64,000 nt of DNA from a bacterium. GTDB lineage: Bacteria > Vulcanimicrobiota > Vulcanimicrobiia > Vulcanimicrobiales > SCRA01. How positions within the stretch are numbered: the first letter of the stretch is position 1; every line of letters starts with the position of its first letter. Positions 45,473 through 54,375 of the stretch are shown here, in pieces. The position numbers and the translations under genes were made by a program. Below the pieces are notes generated by a model. The model was not told where the DNA came from and did not search any database. It worked only from the letters and a program-made list of their open reading frames with translations. The stretch is from NCBI GenBank assembly GCA_004298675.1, contig SCRI01000060.1:1-64000 (forward strand), written 5' to 3'.

Positions 45473-45536
45473 GAAGCGATCGTTGTGCGCAATCTCTTGC
45501 GCCCACACCCGGCAACGATCGCTTCCTTATTTTTTT
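45473..45536 (+). terminator. strong plus-strand intrinsic terminator with no gene in front
   Basis: GAAGCGATCGTTG (45473-45485) pairs perfectly with CAACGATCGCTTC (45513-45525). An inner 6-bp stem (GCGCAA/TTGCGC) caps it, and CTTATTTTTTT follows on the plus strand. All annotated genes around it are on the minus strand, so it must end an unannotated plus-strand transcript, or act as a roadblock. A second hairpin, GGGGCCC/GGGCCCC (45429-45449), precedes it. Confidence 0.75.
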
Positions 45537-45548
45537 CAGACCGCGACG

Positions 45549-47252
45549 CTAGCGCTTCCGGCGGCTGGCTGCGGCGAAGGCGGCAAACTGTGCCGCCGAA
45601 AGCGCCGGTGCGTAGAGAAAACCCTGCGCCTTGGTGCACCCGGCCGCGCGCAACGGTTCCACGTGCTCGCGCGTCTCCACACCTTCCGCCACCACGTCGA
45701 TACCCATCTCACGCGCCATCATGACGATGCCGCGCACGATAGCCGCGTCGATCGGGCTCGCCGGCGCACCCTGCACGAAGGCCTTGTCGATCTTCACCCG
45801 GTTGACGGGCAAGTGCTTGAGATACGCCAGCGAGGCGTGTCCCATGCCGAAATCATCGATCGCAAGGCCGATGCCCGCGCTGCGCAGCACGTGCAGCAGG
45901 CGTGTTTCGTACTCTGCCAGACGCACCGCGATCGACTCCGTGATCTCCAAGATCAATCTACCGGGATCCAGATGCGCGGCCTCCAGCACCCACGTCACGA
46001 GATCCGCGAAATGTTCCTCGCGCAGTTGGCGCGCCGAGACGTTCACCGAAAGTTGGATGGCGTCGATGCCTTCCGCACGCCAAGCCGTGACCTGATCGCA
46101 GGCACCGCGCAAGACCCAGGCACCGAGCTCGAGGATCGTCCCCGTCTCCTCGCTGATGTCGAGAAACTCGTCGGGCATGAGCAGGCCGCGCTCCGGATGA
46201 TGCCAGCGCACCAGCGCCTCACAGCCGAGCAGCGACTCGTCTTCGAGCGAGATCACCGGCTGGTAGTAGAGCTCCAGCTCGCCGTTACCGACGGCGTTGC
46301 GTAGCGCCGCATCCAGCAGGAGGCGGCTGGACTTGCGCCCAGGGAGCGCATCGACGAACGCGTGACGATCCCCTTGCGAACGTTTAGCCTGGTGCATCGC
46401 CGCCACGGCACCGTCCAGCAGACGCGAGCGCTCGTTGCCGTCGCGCGGATAGAGCGCGATGCCCACGCTCGCCGTCGAAAAGATCTCATGCTCGCCCACG
46501 CTGACCGGAGAGGCCAGCGCGATGCGGATGTCATGCGCGAGCAACAACGCCTCGTCGGCTCCGCCGGCGGCCCATGCGTACGCGAGAAACTCGTCTCCGT
46601 CGCCGCGCCCGGCCTCGCCATGCCCGGCGAAGACCGCCGCGATACGCCGGCCCTGCTCGCGCAGCACGGCGTCTCCTACGTCACGCCCCAACTCGTCGTT
46701 CACCAGCGCGAAGCGGTCGAGATCGACCACGTAGATGGCTAGCACGAGCTGCTCGCGCCGGGCGCGCGCCAGTGCGCGTTCCAGCCGCTCCAGATGCGCG
46801 CCGCGCAGCGGCAAACCGGTGAGCGCATCGGTCGCGGCGTTTGCTTCCGCAGCAACAGAGCGTGTTGCACGCGCCTCGCGCCCGACGATCAACGTGTCGT
46901 GACCGCTGACTGCGGCTGCAGCCACGAGCTCGAAGCGCCGCCAGCGCCGCTGCGCGATCCGCACTCGAACCACAAAGGAAACCGATGCGCGCGAACGCCG
47001 TACGCGCGCCAGATACTGCCCGACGATCGCGCCATCGCGCGGATGAACCAACGTCGTGAACGGCTGACCTAGCAGATCCTCCGCATGGCAGCCGACGAGC
47101 CGCGCGCACTCTTCAGGACAGAGCACGATCCGGCCATCACGTCCAACACGGATCCGTAGATCGAAAGCCTGATCAACGATCTGCCGGTAAACACGGGCGT
47201 CAGGGTCATCCCCGCCAGCCTGCGGTGCCACGCCTAACGTCGCCCTCCACAC
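45549..47252 (-). CDS. PAS-GGDEF-EAL cyclic-di-GMP protein
   Basis: This 567-residue signalling protein has an N-terminal PAS-like sensor (about 20-130), a GGDEF domain (about 145-305) and an EAL domain (about 320-555). The GGDEF motif reads DGDEF (in GRGDGDEFLAY), so the first Gly is lost and cyclase activity is doubtful. The EAL domain looks active: EALVRWHHP, NVSARQL, LEITES, DDFGMGHASL, KIDKAFV and AEGVET are all present. It is therefore probably a phosphodiesterase that breaks down c-di-GMP, possibly with GTP sensing by GGDEF. No membrane helix is seen. GTG 47252 has a weak ribosome site. Confidence 0.88.
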   Translation of the reverse strand: MWRATLGVAPQAGGDDPDARVYRQIVDQAFDLRIRVGRDGRIVLCPEECARLVGCHAEDLLGQPFTTLVHPRDGAIVGQYLARVRRSRASVSFVVRVRIAQRRWRRFELVAAAAVSGHDTLIVGREARATRSVAAEANAATDALTGLPLRGAHLERLERALARARREQLVLAIYVVDLDRFALVNDELGRDVGDAVLREQGRRIAAVFAGHGEAGRGDGDEFLAYAWAAGGADEALLLAHDIRIALASPVSVGEHEIFSTASVGIALYPRDGNERSRLLDGAVAAMHQAKRSQGDRHAFVDALPGRKSSRLLLDAALRNAVGNGELELYYQPVISLEDESLLGCEALVRWHHPERGLLMPDEFLDISEETGTILELGAWVLRGACDQVTAWRAEGIDAIQLSVNVSARQLREEHFADLVTWVLEAAHLDPGRLILEITESIAVRLAEYETRLLHVLRSAGIGLAIDDFGMGHASLAYLKHLPVNRVKIDKAFVQGAPASPIDAAIVRGIVMMAREMGIDVVAEGVETREHVEPLRAAGCTKAQGFLYAPALSAAQFAAFAAASRRKR

Positions 47253-47305
47253 GACCCATGAGGCTACCCCGGTTCATGAGACCTCGGTGCCTCCTACGCG
47301 GCTAT

Positions 47306-47330
47306 GGGAGCGGATGCCTGCCCCGCTCCC
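47306..47330 (-). terminator. hairpin downstream of the oxoglutarate dehydrogenase gene
   Basis: GGGAGCGG (47306-47313) pairs with CCGCTCCC (47323-47330) in the gap after the odhA stop (47350). There is no U-tract, so termination is uncertain. Confidence 0.4.
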
Positions 47331-47349
47331 CTGGAGTCCGCTCGATCTA

Positions 47350-50300
47350 TCAGGCCTGCCCGTAGTCCTTGGTCGCCAGAGCCTCTCGTACGATGCGCTC
47401 CTGCTCCACCGCGTGTGCGCCGGCGTAGCCTTCGCTGGGTGCGGAGCGATCCGGACGGCCGACGTAGCCCCAACCGATCCCGCGCGGCAGCAAGCGCTCG
47501 CGCAGCCGCCGTGAGACGAAGGCGCGCGCGCCTTGATTGCGCGGCTCTTCCTGCACCCAGGCCACGCTCTTGACGTTGGGGTAGCCTGCGACGATCTCGA
47601 GCACACGCTCGTACGGGAAGGGCTCTAACAGCTCCACGCGCACGATGGCCAAGTCCTGCGCTTGCGCGCGCTCGGCGTTGCCGGTGAGATCGTAGTAGAT
47701 CTTGCCGCTGCAGAGGATCACGCGCGTGATCGCGGCGCGGTCGGCCACGGACGGATCGTCGATCACCGGTTGAAACTCTACCTCCGTCAGATCGCGCAAC
47801 GTAGACGCCGCAGATTTCAGACGCAGCAGGCTCTTCGGAGTCATGATGACCAGCGGGCGCGCCTTGGGATTGAGCGCTTGATCGCGTAGCATGTGGAAGT
47901 ACTGTGCCGGCGTGCTGCAGTTGGCGATCCTGATGCTGCCCTCGGCTGCCAATTGCAGAAAGCGTTCCGGACGCGCGCTGGAGTGCTCGGGGCCCATGCC
48001 CTCGTAGCCATGCGGCAGCAGCAGCGTCAGGCGTGAGGTCTGCCCCCACTTGGAGCGCCCCGCCACGATGAACTGATCGATGACGACTTGCGCATTGTTC
48101 GTGAAGTCTCCGAACTGCGCTTCCCAGAGCACGAGCGCCTCCGGAGCCGCCGTCGAGTAGCCGTACTCGAAGCCCAAGCACGCATTCTCCGAGAGCGGGC
48201 TATTGTGAACTTCGAAGGAGGCGTGGGAGTTCGGCAGATGCTGCATCGGTGAATACACCGCGCCGGTCTTGGCATCGTGCAGCACCACGTGACGATGGCT
48301 GAACGTGCCGCGCCCCGTATCCTGTCCGGTGAGCCGGATCGGTACGCCCTCCTGCAAGAGCGAGGCAAAGGCTAACGCCTCACCCAGCCCCCAATCGAAC
48401 TCGCCACCCTCGTCGAGCGCCTTACGTCTGCGTTCGAGCTGGCGCTGCAGCTTGGGGTGAACCGTGAAATCGCCGGGGACCGTCAACAACTGCTCGTTGA
48501 GCGTGCGCAACGTCTGCGCGGGCACGCGCGTGTCGACGAACGCCCCGGCGGAGCCGTTGAGCCAACCGTTGGGTGTCTCCGTACGCGAAGAGAGTGAGGG
48601 CAGGTCCGCCTTGACGCGCTTATACGCCTCCGCCAGACGCTGCGTCACGCCGTCGTAGATGGCCTTGGCCTCCTGTTCGGTGATGGCCCCCTTGGCCGCG
48701 AGTTCGCGCGCGTAGATCTCGTGCGCGGGCGGGTGCTTGGTAATGAGCGCATACATCTGCGGCTGCGTGTACGCGGGTTCGTCGGCCTCGTTGTGTCCGA
48801 AGCGGCGGTAGCCGATCAGCTCCACCAGCACGCTGCGCTGGAAGCGGCGCCGGTAGGCGAGCGCCAAACGCGCGGCGGCGATGACGCCCTCGGCATCGTC
48901 GGCATTGACGTGGATGATCGGAATGTCGAAGCCCTTGGCGAGGTCGCTGGCATAGCGCGTCGAGCGCCCCTCCGTGGGCTCGGTCGTGAAGCCGATCTGG
49001 TTGTTGGAGATGATGTGCAGGGTTCCGCCCACCGAGTAGCCCTCGAGCATGCCGAGGTTGAGCGTCTCCTCGACCACGCCTTGGCCGGGGAAGGCGGCGT
49101 CGCCGTGCACCAGAATCGTCGTGGCCTTGCGGCGATCCAGCGTCCCCGCACCGGAGGAGCGGTCGGTCTGAGCCGCGCGCGTCTCGCCTTCGACGATCGG
49201 ATCGACGACCTCCAGATGGCTGGGGTTGTTGGAGAGGATGACCTCGATGCTCTTTCCGGAGCTGGTCTGGAAGACGCCCTGGGCACCCAGATGGTACTTG
49301 ACGTCGCCGGTCACGTCGCCCTCGCTGATGTTGGCGAAGTTGACTTCGGCCATCTCGAACTCGGTGAGGATGTCCTCGAACGGACGCTGCGCGATGTGCG
49401 TGATCACCGAGAGGCGTCCGCGATGTGCCATGCCGAGATAGACGCGCTGGATGCCGTCGTCGGCGTATTCGTCGAGCGCCTCCGCCAGCAGCGGAACCAG
49501 CGCGTCGACGCCCTCGATCGAGAACGTCTTCGCGCCCAGGAACGTCCGCCGCAGATAGTGCTCGAACGCCTCGACGCTGGTCAGGCGTTCCAACAGCCGG
49601 CGTTGCTCCTGCGCGGAGAGCGGTTGCCGATAGGTGCCCTCCTCGATCTGCTGACGCAGCCAGGCGCGCTGTTCGTGACTGGAGAGGTGCTCGACCTCGT
49701 ACGCAATCGTCGAACTGTAGATTTCCTTGAAGCGGTCCAGGGCCTCACCCGCGGTGCGCCCCGGAAGATTTCCGCCCAGCGCCGCCACCGGTACGCTGTC
49801 CAACTCGGCGCGCGTGACGCCCAGGCTGGCGGGATCGAGCACGTCGTCGCCCTTGCCGGGGGCGGCGAGCGGGTTGAGGTTGGCGGCGGTATGGCCGTGC
49901 GTGCGGTAGCGCACGATCATCGCCATTGCGGCGGCAGCGGCGCGCAGCATCTGTTCGCTGGCGGCGCCGCCGGCAGCCGGAGCCGCACCGGCGGCCAAGG
50001 CCGACAGCGGCGTGGGCTGCTGTAACTGGACGGGGCCCGGGTGTGGCAGACCCAGCCCCTCGAAGGCGGCTTCATAGAAGCCGTCGCCGCCATCCAAGTA
50101 CGCTTCGATGCGGCGCAGGAACTCGCCGGAGAGCGCACCTTGAATGATGCGGTGATCGTAGGTGCTGGTAAGGGTGACGATCTTCGAGACGCCCAGCGCT
50201 CTCAGCGTGGGCTCCGGAACGGTCGCCAGGCCCGGCGGGAAGCCGATGGCACCAGCGGCGACGATGGTGCCTTGACCGTTCATCAAGCGCGGCACGGAGG

Positions 50301-51627
50301 CGACGGTGCCGATGCCGCCGGGATTGGTGAGGGTCAGCGTGGCGCCGGCTAAATCGTCGGCTTGGAGGCTATTGGTGCGCGCCTTCGCGATCAGGGCCTC
50401 GTAGGCGGCATGGAACTCGCCGAAGCTCTGCTGGTCGGCGGCGCGGATCACCGGGACCATCAGGAACCGGCTGCCGTCCTTGCGCGTCACGTCGACGGCG
50501 ATGCCGAGATTGACGCCCAGCGTGACGCGCTCGGGCGTGCCGGCGGTCGTCCGCCGGAAGCTCTGGGCCATGCTCGGGATGTCGCGGGCGGCGCGCGCGA
50601 TCGCATAGGCGATCAGGTGCGTGTAGGAGACCTTCTCCGGGCGTCCGGCCGACTTCAGCGCGGCGTTCAGCTCGCGCCGGCGCACGTCGAGCACCTCGAC
50701 GCTCACGGTCCTGAAGCTGGTCGCCGTGGGAATCTGAAGGCTCTGCTCCATGTAGCCGGCTAACGTGGCCGCCGGTCCCTTGATGGGAACCACCTGCTCC
50801 ACGGCCGCGGCAGGCGCGCCGCCATCCCGGACCGCCAGCACGTCCTCCGCCAGGATGCGGCCGTGATTGCCACTGCCGCGGACCGCGGTCAGCTCCACCC
50901 CGTGCTCCCGGGCCAGCTTGCGCACCGAAGGCGCGGCGGGTCCGCCCGGCTCGGCGCCTGGAGCAGCCGGCCGTGCAGGGGCCGGGCGAGCGGAGGCCGC
51001 GGCGGCCGGCGCGGCAGCCGTGGGGGCGGCGGCCGGGGCCAGCACCCCTTCTTCGACTTCTGCCAGTACCGCACCGATCGGCGCGGTCTCCCCTTCCTGC
51101 AGGCGCAACGCAGAAATTCGTCCGCTGACTCCGGCGGGCAGTTCGACGTTGACTTTATCCGTCTGGATCTCGGCGATGGTGTCGTCGGCGCCGACGACGT
51201 CGCCGACGTGCTTGCGCCACTCCAGCAGCGTTCCCTCGGTCACCGACTCGCCCATGGGGGGCATCACGACTTCGACCAGCCGCCCAGGCGCGGCGGGCGC
51301 CACCTCGGTCGAGGGGGCGGTGGCGGGGGCGGCGGGAGCGGCGGCAGCGGCGGGAGCGGCGGCAGCTACCGCGGCCCCCGCGCTGTCTATCTCGGCCAGG
51401 ATCGCGCCGACGCTTACGGTGTCGCCCTCAGCGGCCAACAGCCGCACGATGCGTCCGCCGGCGGGCGAGGGCAACTCGACGTCGACCTTGTCGGTCGTGA
51501 TCTCGGCCAAAGGCTCGCCTTCGGTGACGAGGTCGCCGGCCTTTTTTAGCCAGGCCGTAACGGTTCCCTCGCTGACCGACTCGCCCATCTCGGGAAGGGC
51601 GACTTGGACCAGCGTTTGCTCTACCAT
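47350..51627 (-). CDS. odhA: single-chain 2-oxoglutarate dehydrogenase E2-E1 fusion with two lipoyl domains
   Basis: This giant protein of 1425 residues makes succinyl-CoA in the TCA cycle. Domain order: lipoyl 1 (about 4-80, TTDKVDVE, Lys47), Ala/Pro linker, lipoyl 2 (about 117-192, QTDKVNVE, Lys158), Ala/Pro linker, E1/E3-binding domain (about 232-265, SVRKLAREHGVEL), E2 catalytic domain (about 285-515, TYDHRIIQGALSGEFL), then the thiamine-diphosphate E1o (about 560-1425, GMAHRGRLSV, GDAAFPGQGVVEE, NNQIGFTT). The E2 and E1 parts resemble actinobacterial KGD/OdhA, but those lack lipoyl and binding domains. The catalytic HxxxDG of E2 reads HRIIQG, as in OdhA. ATG 51627 follows AGAGGAG. No E3 gene is adjacent. 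Confidence 0.92.
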   Translation of the reverse strand: MVEQTLVQVALPEMGESVSEGTVTAWLKKAGDLVTEGEPLAEITTDKVDVELPSPAGGRIVRLLAAEGDTVSVGAILAEIDSAGAAVAAAAPAAAAAPAAPATAPSTEVAPAAPGRLVEVVMPPMGESVTEGTLLEWRKHVGDVVGADDTIAEIQTDKVNVELPAGVSGRISALRLQEGETAPIGAVLAEVEEGVLAPAAAPTAAAPAAAASARPAPARPAAPGAEPGGPAAPSVRKLAREHGVELTAVRGSGNHGRILAEDVLAVRDGGAPAAAVEQVVPIKGPAATLAGYMEQSLQIPTATSFRTVSVEVLDVRRRELNAALKSAGRPEKVSYTHLIAYAIARAARDIPSMAQSFRRTTAGTPERVTLGVNLGIAVDVTRKDGSRFLMVPVIRAADQQSFGEFHAAYEALIAKARTNSLQADDLAGATLTLTNPGGIGTVASVPRLMNGQGTIVAAGAIGFPPGLATVPEPTLRALGVSKIVTLTSTYDHRIIQGALSGEFLRRIEAYLDGGDGFYEAAFEGLGLPHPGPVQLQQPTPLSALAAGAAPAAGGAASEQMLRAAAAAMAMIVRYRTHGHTAANLNPLAAPGKGDDVLDPASLGVTRAELDSVPVAALGGNLPGRTAGEALDRFKEIYSSTIAYEVEHLSSHEQRAWLRQQIEEGTYRQPLSAQEQRRLLERLTSVEAFEHYLRRTFLGAKTFSIEGVDALVPLLAEALDEYADDGIQRVYLGMAHRGRLSVITHIAQRPFEDILTEFEMAEVNFANISEGDVTGDVKYHLGAQGVFQTSSGKSIEVILSNNPSHLEVVDPIVEGETRAAQTDRSSGAGTLDRRKATTILVHGDAAFPGQGVVEETLNLGMLEGYSVGGTLHIISNNQIGFTTEPTEGRSTRYASDLAKGFDIPIIHVNADDAEGVIAAARLALAYRRRFQRSVLVELIGYRRFGHNEADEPAYTQPQMYALITKHPPAHEIYARELAAKGAITEQEAKAIYDGVTQRLAEAYKRVKADLPSLSSRTETPNGWLNGSAGAFVDTRVPAQTLRTLNEQLLTVPGDFTVHPKLQRQLERRRKALDEGGEFDWGLGEALAFASLLQEGVPIRLTGQDTGRGTFSHRHVVLHDAKTGAVYSPMQHLPNSHASFEVHNSPLSENACLGFEYGYSTAAPEALVLWEAQFGDFTNNAQVVIDQFIVAGRSKWGQTSRLTLLLPHGYEGMGPEHSSARPERFLQLAAEGSIRIANCSTPAQYFHMLRDQALNPKARPLVIMTPKSLLRLKSAASTLRDLTEVEFQPVIDDPSVADRAAITRVILCSGKIYYDLTGNAERAQAQDLAIVRVELLEPFPYERVLEIVAGYPNVKSVAWVQEEPRNQGARAFVSRRLRERLLPRGIGWGYVGRPDRSAPSEGYAGAHAVEQERIVREALATKDYGQA

Positions 51628-51733
51628 GAACTCCTCTACGCGCCGCGACGGACGCTCCACTACGGAAAAAAATGCTAGCGCCGTGGCTTCATCATCGAGG
51701 GCGGCACACCCTTGGTCGCGATGTCAAATGACG

Positions 51734-51764
51734 CGACGAGGCGGCACCGAGTGCCGCCTCGTCG
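51734..51764 (-). terminator. perfect hairpin between the SPW-protein gene and odhA
   Basis: A 14-bp perfect stem (51734-51747 with 51751-51764, loop CGA) lies downstream of the SPW-repeat gene on the minus strand. The sequence after it on that strand (GTCATTTGAC) is only weakly T-rich, so it is a likely but not certain terminator. It also separates odhA's own promoter from upstream transcription. Confidence 0.5.
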
Positions 51765-51788
51765 TACCGCGGAATCGCGACGCCGCGC

Positions 51789-52160
51789 CTACGCGTGCGC
51801 CGCCGTACCGCGTGTCGCCGAACCCAGCTCGCGCTCGTACACTTGCGAGACAATCGCCGTGACGATAGCCAGGATGCCCATAACCACGTTGCTCCAGATC
51901 ATCGCGGCGTCACCGCGCACGAACGACGAGGAGATCAACAGCCAAATACCGGCCAAGATATTGATGATGGGCCACCAGTTGGCGGTGCCCCGCGCCTGCA
52001 TGCTCAACTCGATCAGCGCGACGATACCGATCACGATACCGGTGATCGTCACGTCCCATGCGGCTCCTGAGGAGACGCTCCCCAGTACCCAGGGTGAGAG
52101 TAGCACGAGGATGCCGAGCACGAGATTGATCCACGGCACGTACATATGACCTTTCGCCAT
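51789..52160 (-). CDS. SPW-repeat membrane protein
   Basis: This 123-residue inner-membrane protein has four helices and the SPW motif LSPWVLG early on, with a second half (WWPIINILAGIWLLISS) that repeats the pattern. Proteins with SPW repeats are of unknown function. ATG 52160 overlaps the fahA stop by one base (TAATG), and GGAGG lies upstream, so the two are co-transcribed. Confidence 0.8.
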   Translation of the reverse strand: MAKGHMYVPWINLVLGILVLLSPWVLGSVSSGAAWDVTITGIVIGIVALIELSMQARGTANWWPIINILAGIWLLISSSFVRGDAAMIWSNVVMGILAIVTAIVSQVYERELGSATRGTAAHA

Positions 52161-53491
52161 TATGGATTCACCTCCGTACTCGTTGTACCCAGGTCGGCGG
52201 CGCTGACGCTTCCGCTGACTTCTCCAAATCCGATGCGCGGCGCCGCGCCGCCGCCCGCATGACCGAGCAGACGAACGCTATCGCCGTCCTGCAGAAACGC
52301 CCGCTGCGATCCATCGGGGAGGCGGATCGGATGTGCGCCGCGCCACGTCAACTCGATCAGGCTGCCGAAGTCCGGTTCGACGTCGGAGATGGTCCCGGAG
52401 GCGAAGAGATCGCCCGGACGCGTAACCGCGCCGTTGACGGTGGCATGCGCGAGTTGCTGCGCCATGTTCCAATACATCTTCTTGAAGTTGGGCCGCGAGA
52501 TCGTGAGCGGCGCGGTGCCCGCGCGCGCCATCTGCGCGCTCTGCAGCTCCACGCTCAGTGCGATGTCGTAGTTCCAAGCTTCGGCGGTGCGCAGGTACGG
52601 CAGCGGCTCCGGCTCCTGGACGGGCCCGGCCACGCGGTAGGGTTCCAGCGCAGCGAGCGAGACTACCCAGGGCGAGATCGAGGTCGCGAACGATTTGCCC
52701 AAGAACGGCCCCAGCGGCTGATACTCCCACGCTTGGATGTCGCGCGCGCTCCAGTCGTTGACGAGCACGAGGCCGTAAATGTGCTCGCGCGCCGCAGCGA
52801 TGGAGATGGGGGTACCGAGCGCATTTCCCGGGCCGGTGACGAAGCCGATCTCCAACTCGATGTCGAGTGCCGCGCTGGCACCGAAGACGGGTCCGCGCTG
52901 CGGGTCAGGGCGCCGCTGACCGCATGGCCGCACGATCGGCGTGCCGCTCACCACGATCGTGCTCGAGCGCCCGTGATATCCGATCGGAATATGACGGTAG
53001 TTGGGCAGCAGCGGCTCCGCGCCGGGACGGAAGAGCCTGCCCAGATTGGTGGCGTGCTCGATCGACGAGTAGAAATCCACGTAGTCGCCGACCGCGAACG
53101 GTAACCGCATGCGCGCCTGCGTGCGCGGATAGAGCGCCCGCTCCACCAGCCCCGGAACGTCGCGCAGCGTCTGGTCATCCACCGCCAACAGGCGCGAAAG
53201 CCGCGCACGCAGCGCCGTCCAAGCGCTGCGTCCACGCCCGAGCAGAGCATTCAACGACGCGCCGGAGAGCACCACACGCGATCCCGGCAACGACTCCTCG
53301 AGCAGCCCCGCTTCGGCGACGAGCGCGAGATCGAGCACGTCGGCACCGATCGCCACGCCGACGCGCGGTGACTCCCCCGCGCGCGAGACGATCCCCAGCG
53401 ACAGGTTCTGCACGGGAAAGTCGCACTCGGCGGGCACGGGAACCCACGAGCGCAGCGCGGGATCGGTGGTGGCGTCGAAGACACCGCTCAC
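52160..53491 (-). CDS. fahA: fumarylacetoacetase
   Basis: This enzyme cleaves fumarylacetoacetate to fumarate and acetoacetate, the last step of tyrosine breakdown. The 443 residues match the eukaryotic-type FAH, longer than bacterial FAH-like hydrolases. Visible landmarks include FAVGDYVDFYSSIEHA, NYRHIPIGYHGRSS, LDIELEIGF with metal-binding Glu residues, and NDWSARDIQAWEYQPLGPF. GTG 53491 overlaps the upstream gene's stop (GTGA). Homogentisate dioxygenase is not in the window. Confidence 0.95.
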   Translation of the reverse strand: MSGVFDATTDPALRSWVPVPAECDFPVQNLSLGIVSRAGESPRVGVAIGADVLDLALVAEAGLLEESLPGSRVVLSGASLNALLGRGRSAWTALRARLSRLLAVDDQTLRDVPGLVERALYPRTQARMRLPFAVGDYVDFYSSIEHATNLGRLFRPGAEPLLPNYRHIPIGYHGRSSTIVVSGTPIVRPCGQRRPDPQRGPVFGASAALDIELEIGFVTGPGNALGTPISIAAAREHIYGLVLVNDWSARDIQAWEYQPLGPFLGKSFATSISPWVVSLAALEPYRVAGPVQEPEPLPYLRTAEAWNYDIALSVELQSAQMARAGTAPLTISRPNFKKMYWNMAQQLAHATVNGAVTRPGDLFASGTISDVEPDFGSLIELTWRGAHPIRLPDGSQRAFLQDGDSVRLLGHAGGGAAPRIGFGEVSGSVSAADLGTTSTEVNP

Positions 53492-54372
53492 GGTAATAAC
53501 CCGAGCGCGACCAGGTCGTCCAGCGGCTCACTCGTACTGCAGCTTCCATAAGCGTGGAAGAACTCGGCGCGCGCCGCCGCGACGGCCTGGCGCCCGGCGC
53601 GCAGCTCGCGCCAGCCCAGCAGCGCGGGCGTCAGCGCGAAACTCCCGGGGTCCTCGTCGGCCACGATCTCACGCAGGGTGTCTTCCCCAACCAGCCCGGC
53701 ATGTGCGAAGACGGCCGCCGCACCCACGTTCAAAAAGCCGTGCATCACGCAGCCGCTGTGCGGGTCGAGCCGGCGCACCGGGTGGTGCAGCCCGGCGGTG
53801 GCTTTGAACGGAACGCCGAGCGCCGCCGCCGCCGCAATGAAGTGCGCCACCGCCGCAGGCGTGGGAAAGAGCTCGCTGCGGGGGCCACCGCAGCGCAGCT
53901 TCGCGCATGCCGCGCGTCCGGAGGCGCGTTCCGCGGCGAGGGCATGCAGCCCGGCATCCGGCTCGCCCGGCGGCAACTCGACGTAGAGCGGAACGCGCGC
54001 GCCGAAGGCGTCCACGACGGTGTCGAGCAGCTCGTGCAGCGCACCGGCGTGCGGCGTTTCAAACAACTCCACCTCGACCGCGCCGCCACAGCGCGCGACC
54101 AGATCTCGCGCTTGCGCAACGCCCACGCGGCAGGCCTGCGTATCGGCGCCGGCGAGGATGACGCTGAGCACGAGCGGACGGGTGCGCACGCCGCCGAGGT
54201 ACCGTTCCAGCTCCTGCAGTCGCCCCGCCGGCGCGATGAAGCGTCCCACGATCCACTGAAAAGGGCCGCCGTTGGCGCGATCGTGGGCGCGCAGCGCCTC
54301 GCCCAGCGGCAGCCGCGCGGGTGGAAAGAGACCGGCATCATCGATCAGCTCGGCCAGAAAACGATTGAGCAC
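53488..54372 (-). CDS. conserved hypothetical partner of fumarylacetoacetase
   Basis: I do not recognise a named family for this 294-residue soluble protein. It has alternating beta/alpha pattern and phrases such as GLFPPARLPLGEALRAH, VEVELFETP, PLYVELPP, AKLRCGG and GLHHPVR, which look like strands ending in active-site residues of a TIM-barrel. The C-terminus (GFLNVGAAAVFAH) may be a ligand region. Its stop overlaps the fahA start by four bases, which suggests a shared pathway. Function is unknown. Confidence 0.6.
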   Translation of the reverse strand: MLNRFLAELIDDAGLFPPARLPLGEALRAHDRANGGPFQWIVGRFIAPAGRLQELERYLGGVRTRPLVLSVILAGADTQACRVGVAQARDLVARCGGAVEVELFETPHAGALHELLDTVVDAFGARVPLYVELPPGEPDAGLHALAAERASGRAACAKLRCGGPRSELFPTPAAVAHFIAAAAALGVPFKATAGLHHPVRRLDPHSGCVMHGFLNVGAAAVFAHAGLVGEDTLREIVADEDPGSFALTPALLGWRELRAGRQAVAAARAEFFHAYGSCSTSEPLDDLVALGLLP

Positions 54373-54375
54373 GCC

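Noticed and set aside
51300-51370. Short GGCGGGAGCGGC-type tandem repeat in odhA
   Set aside because: It encodes the Ala/Pro-rich flexible linker between the two lipoyl domains and needs no other explanation.
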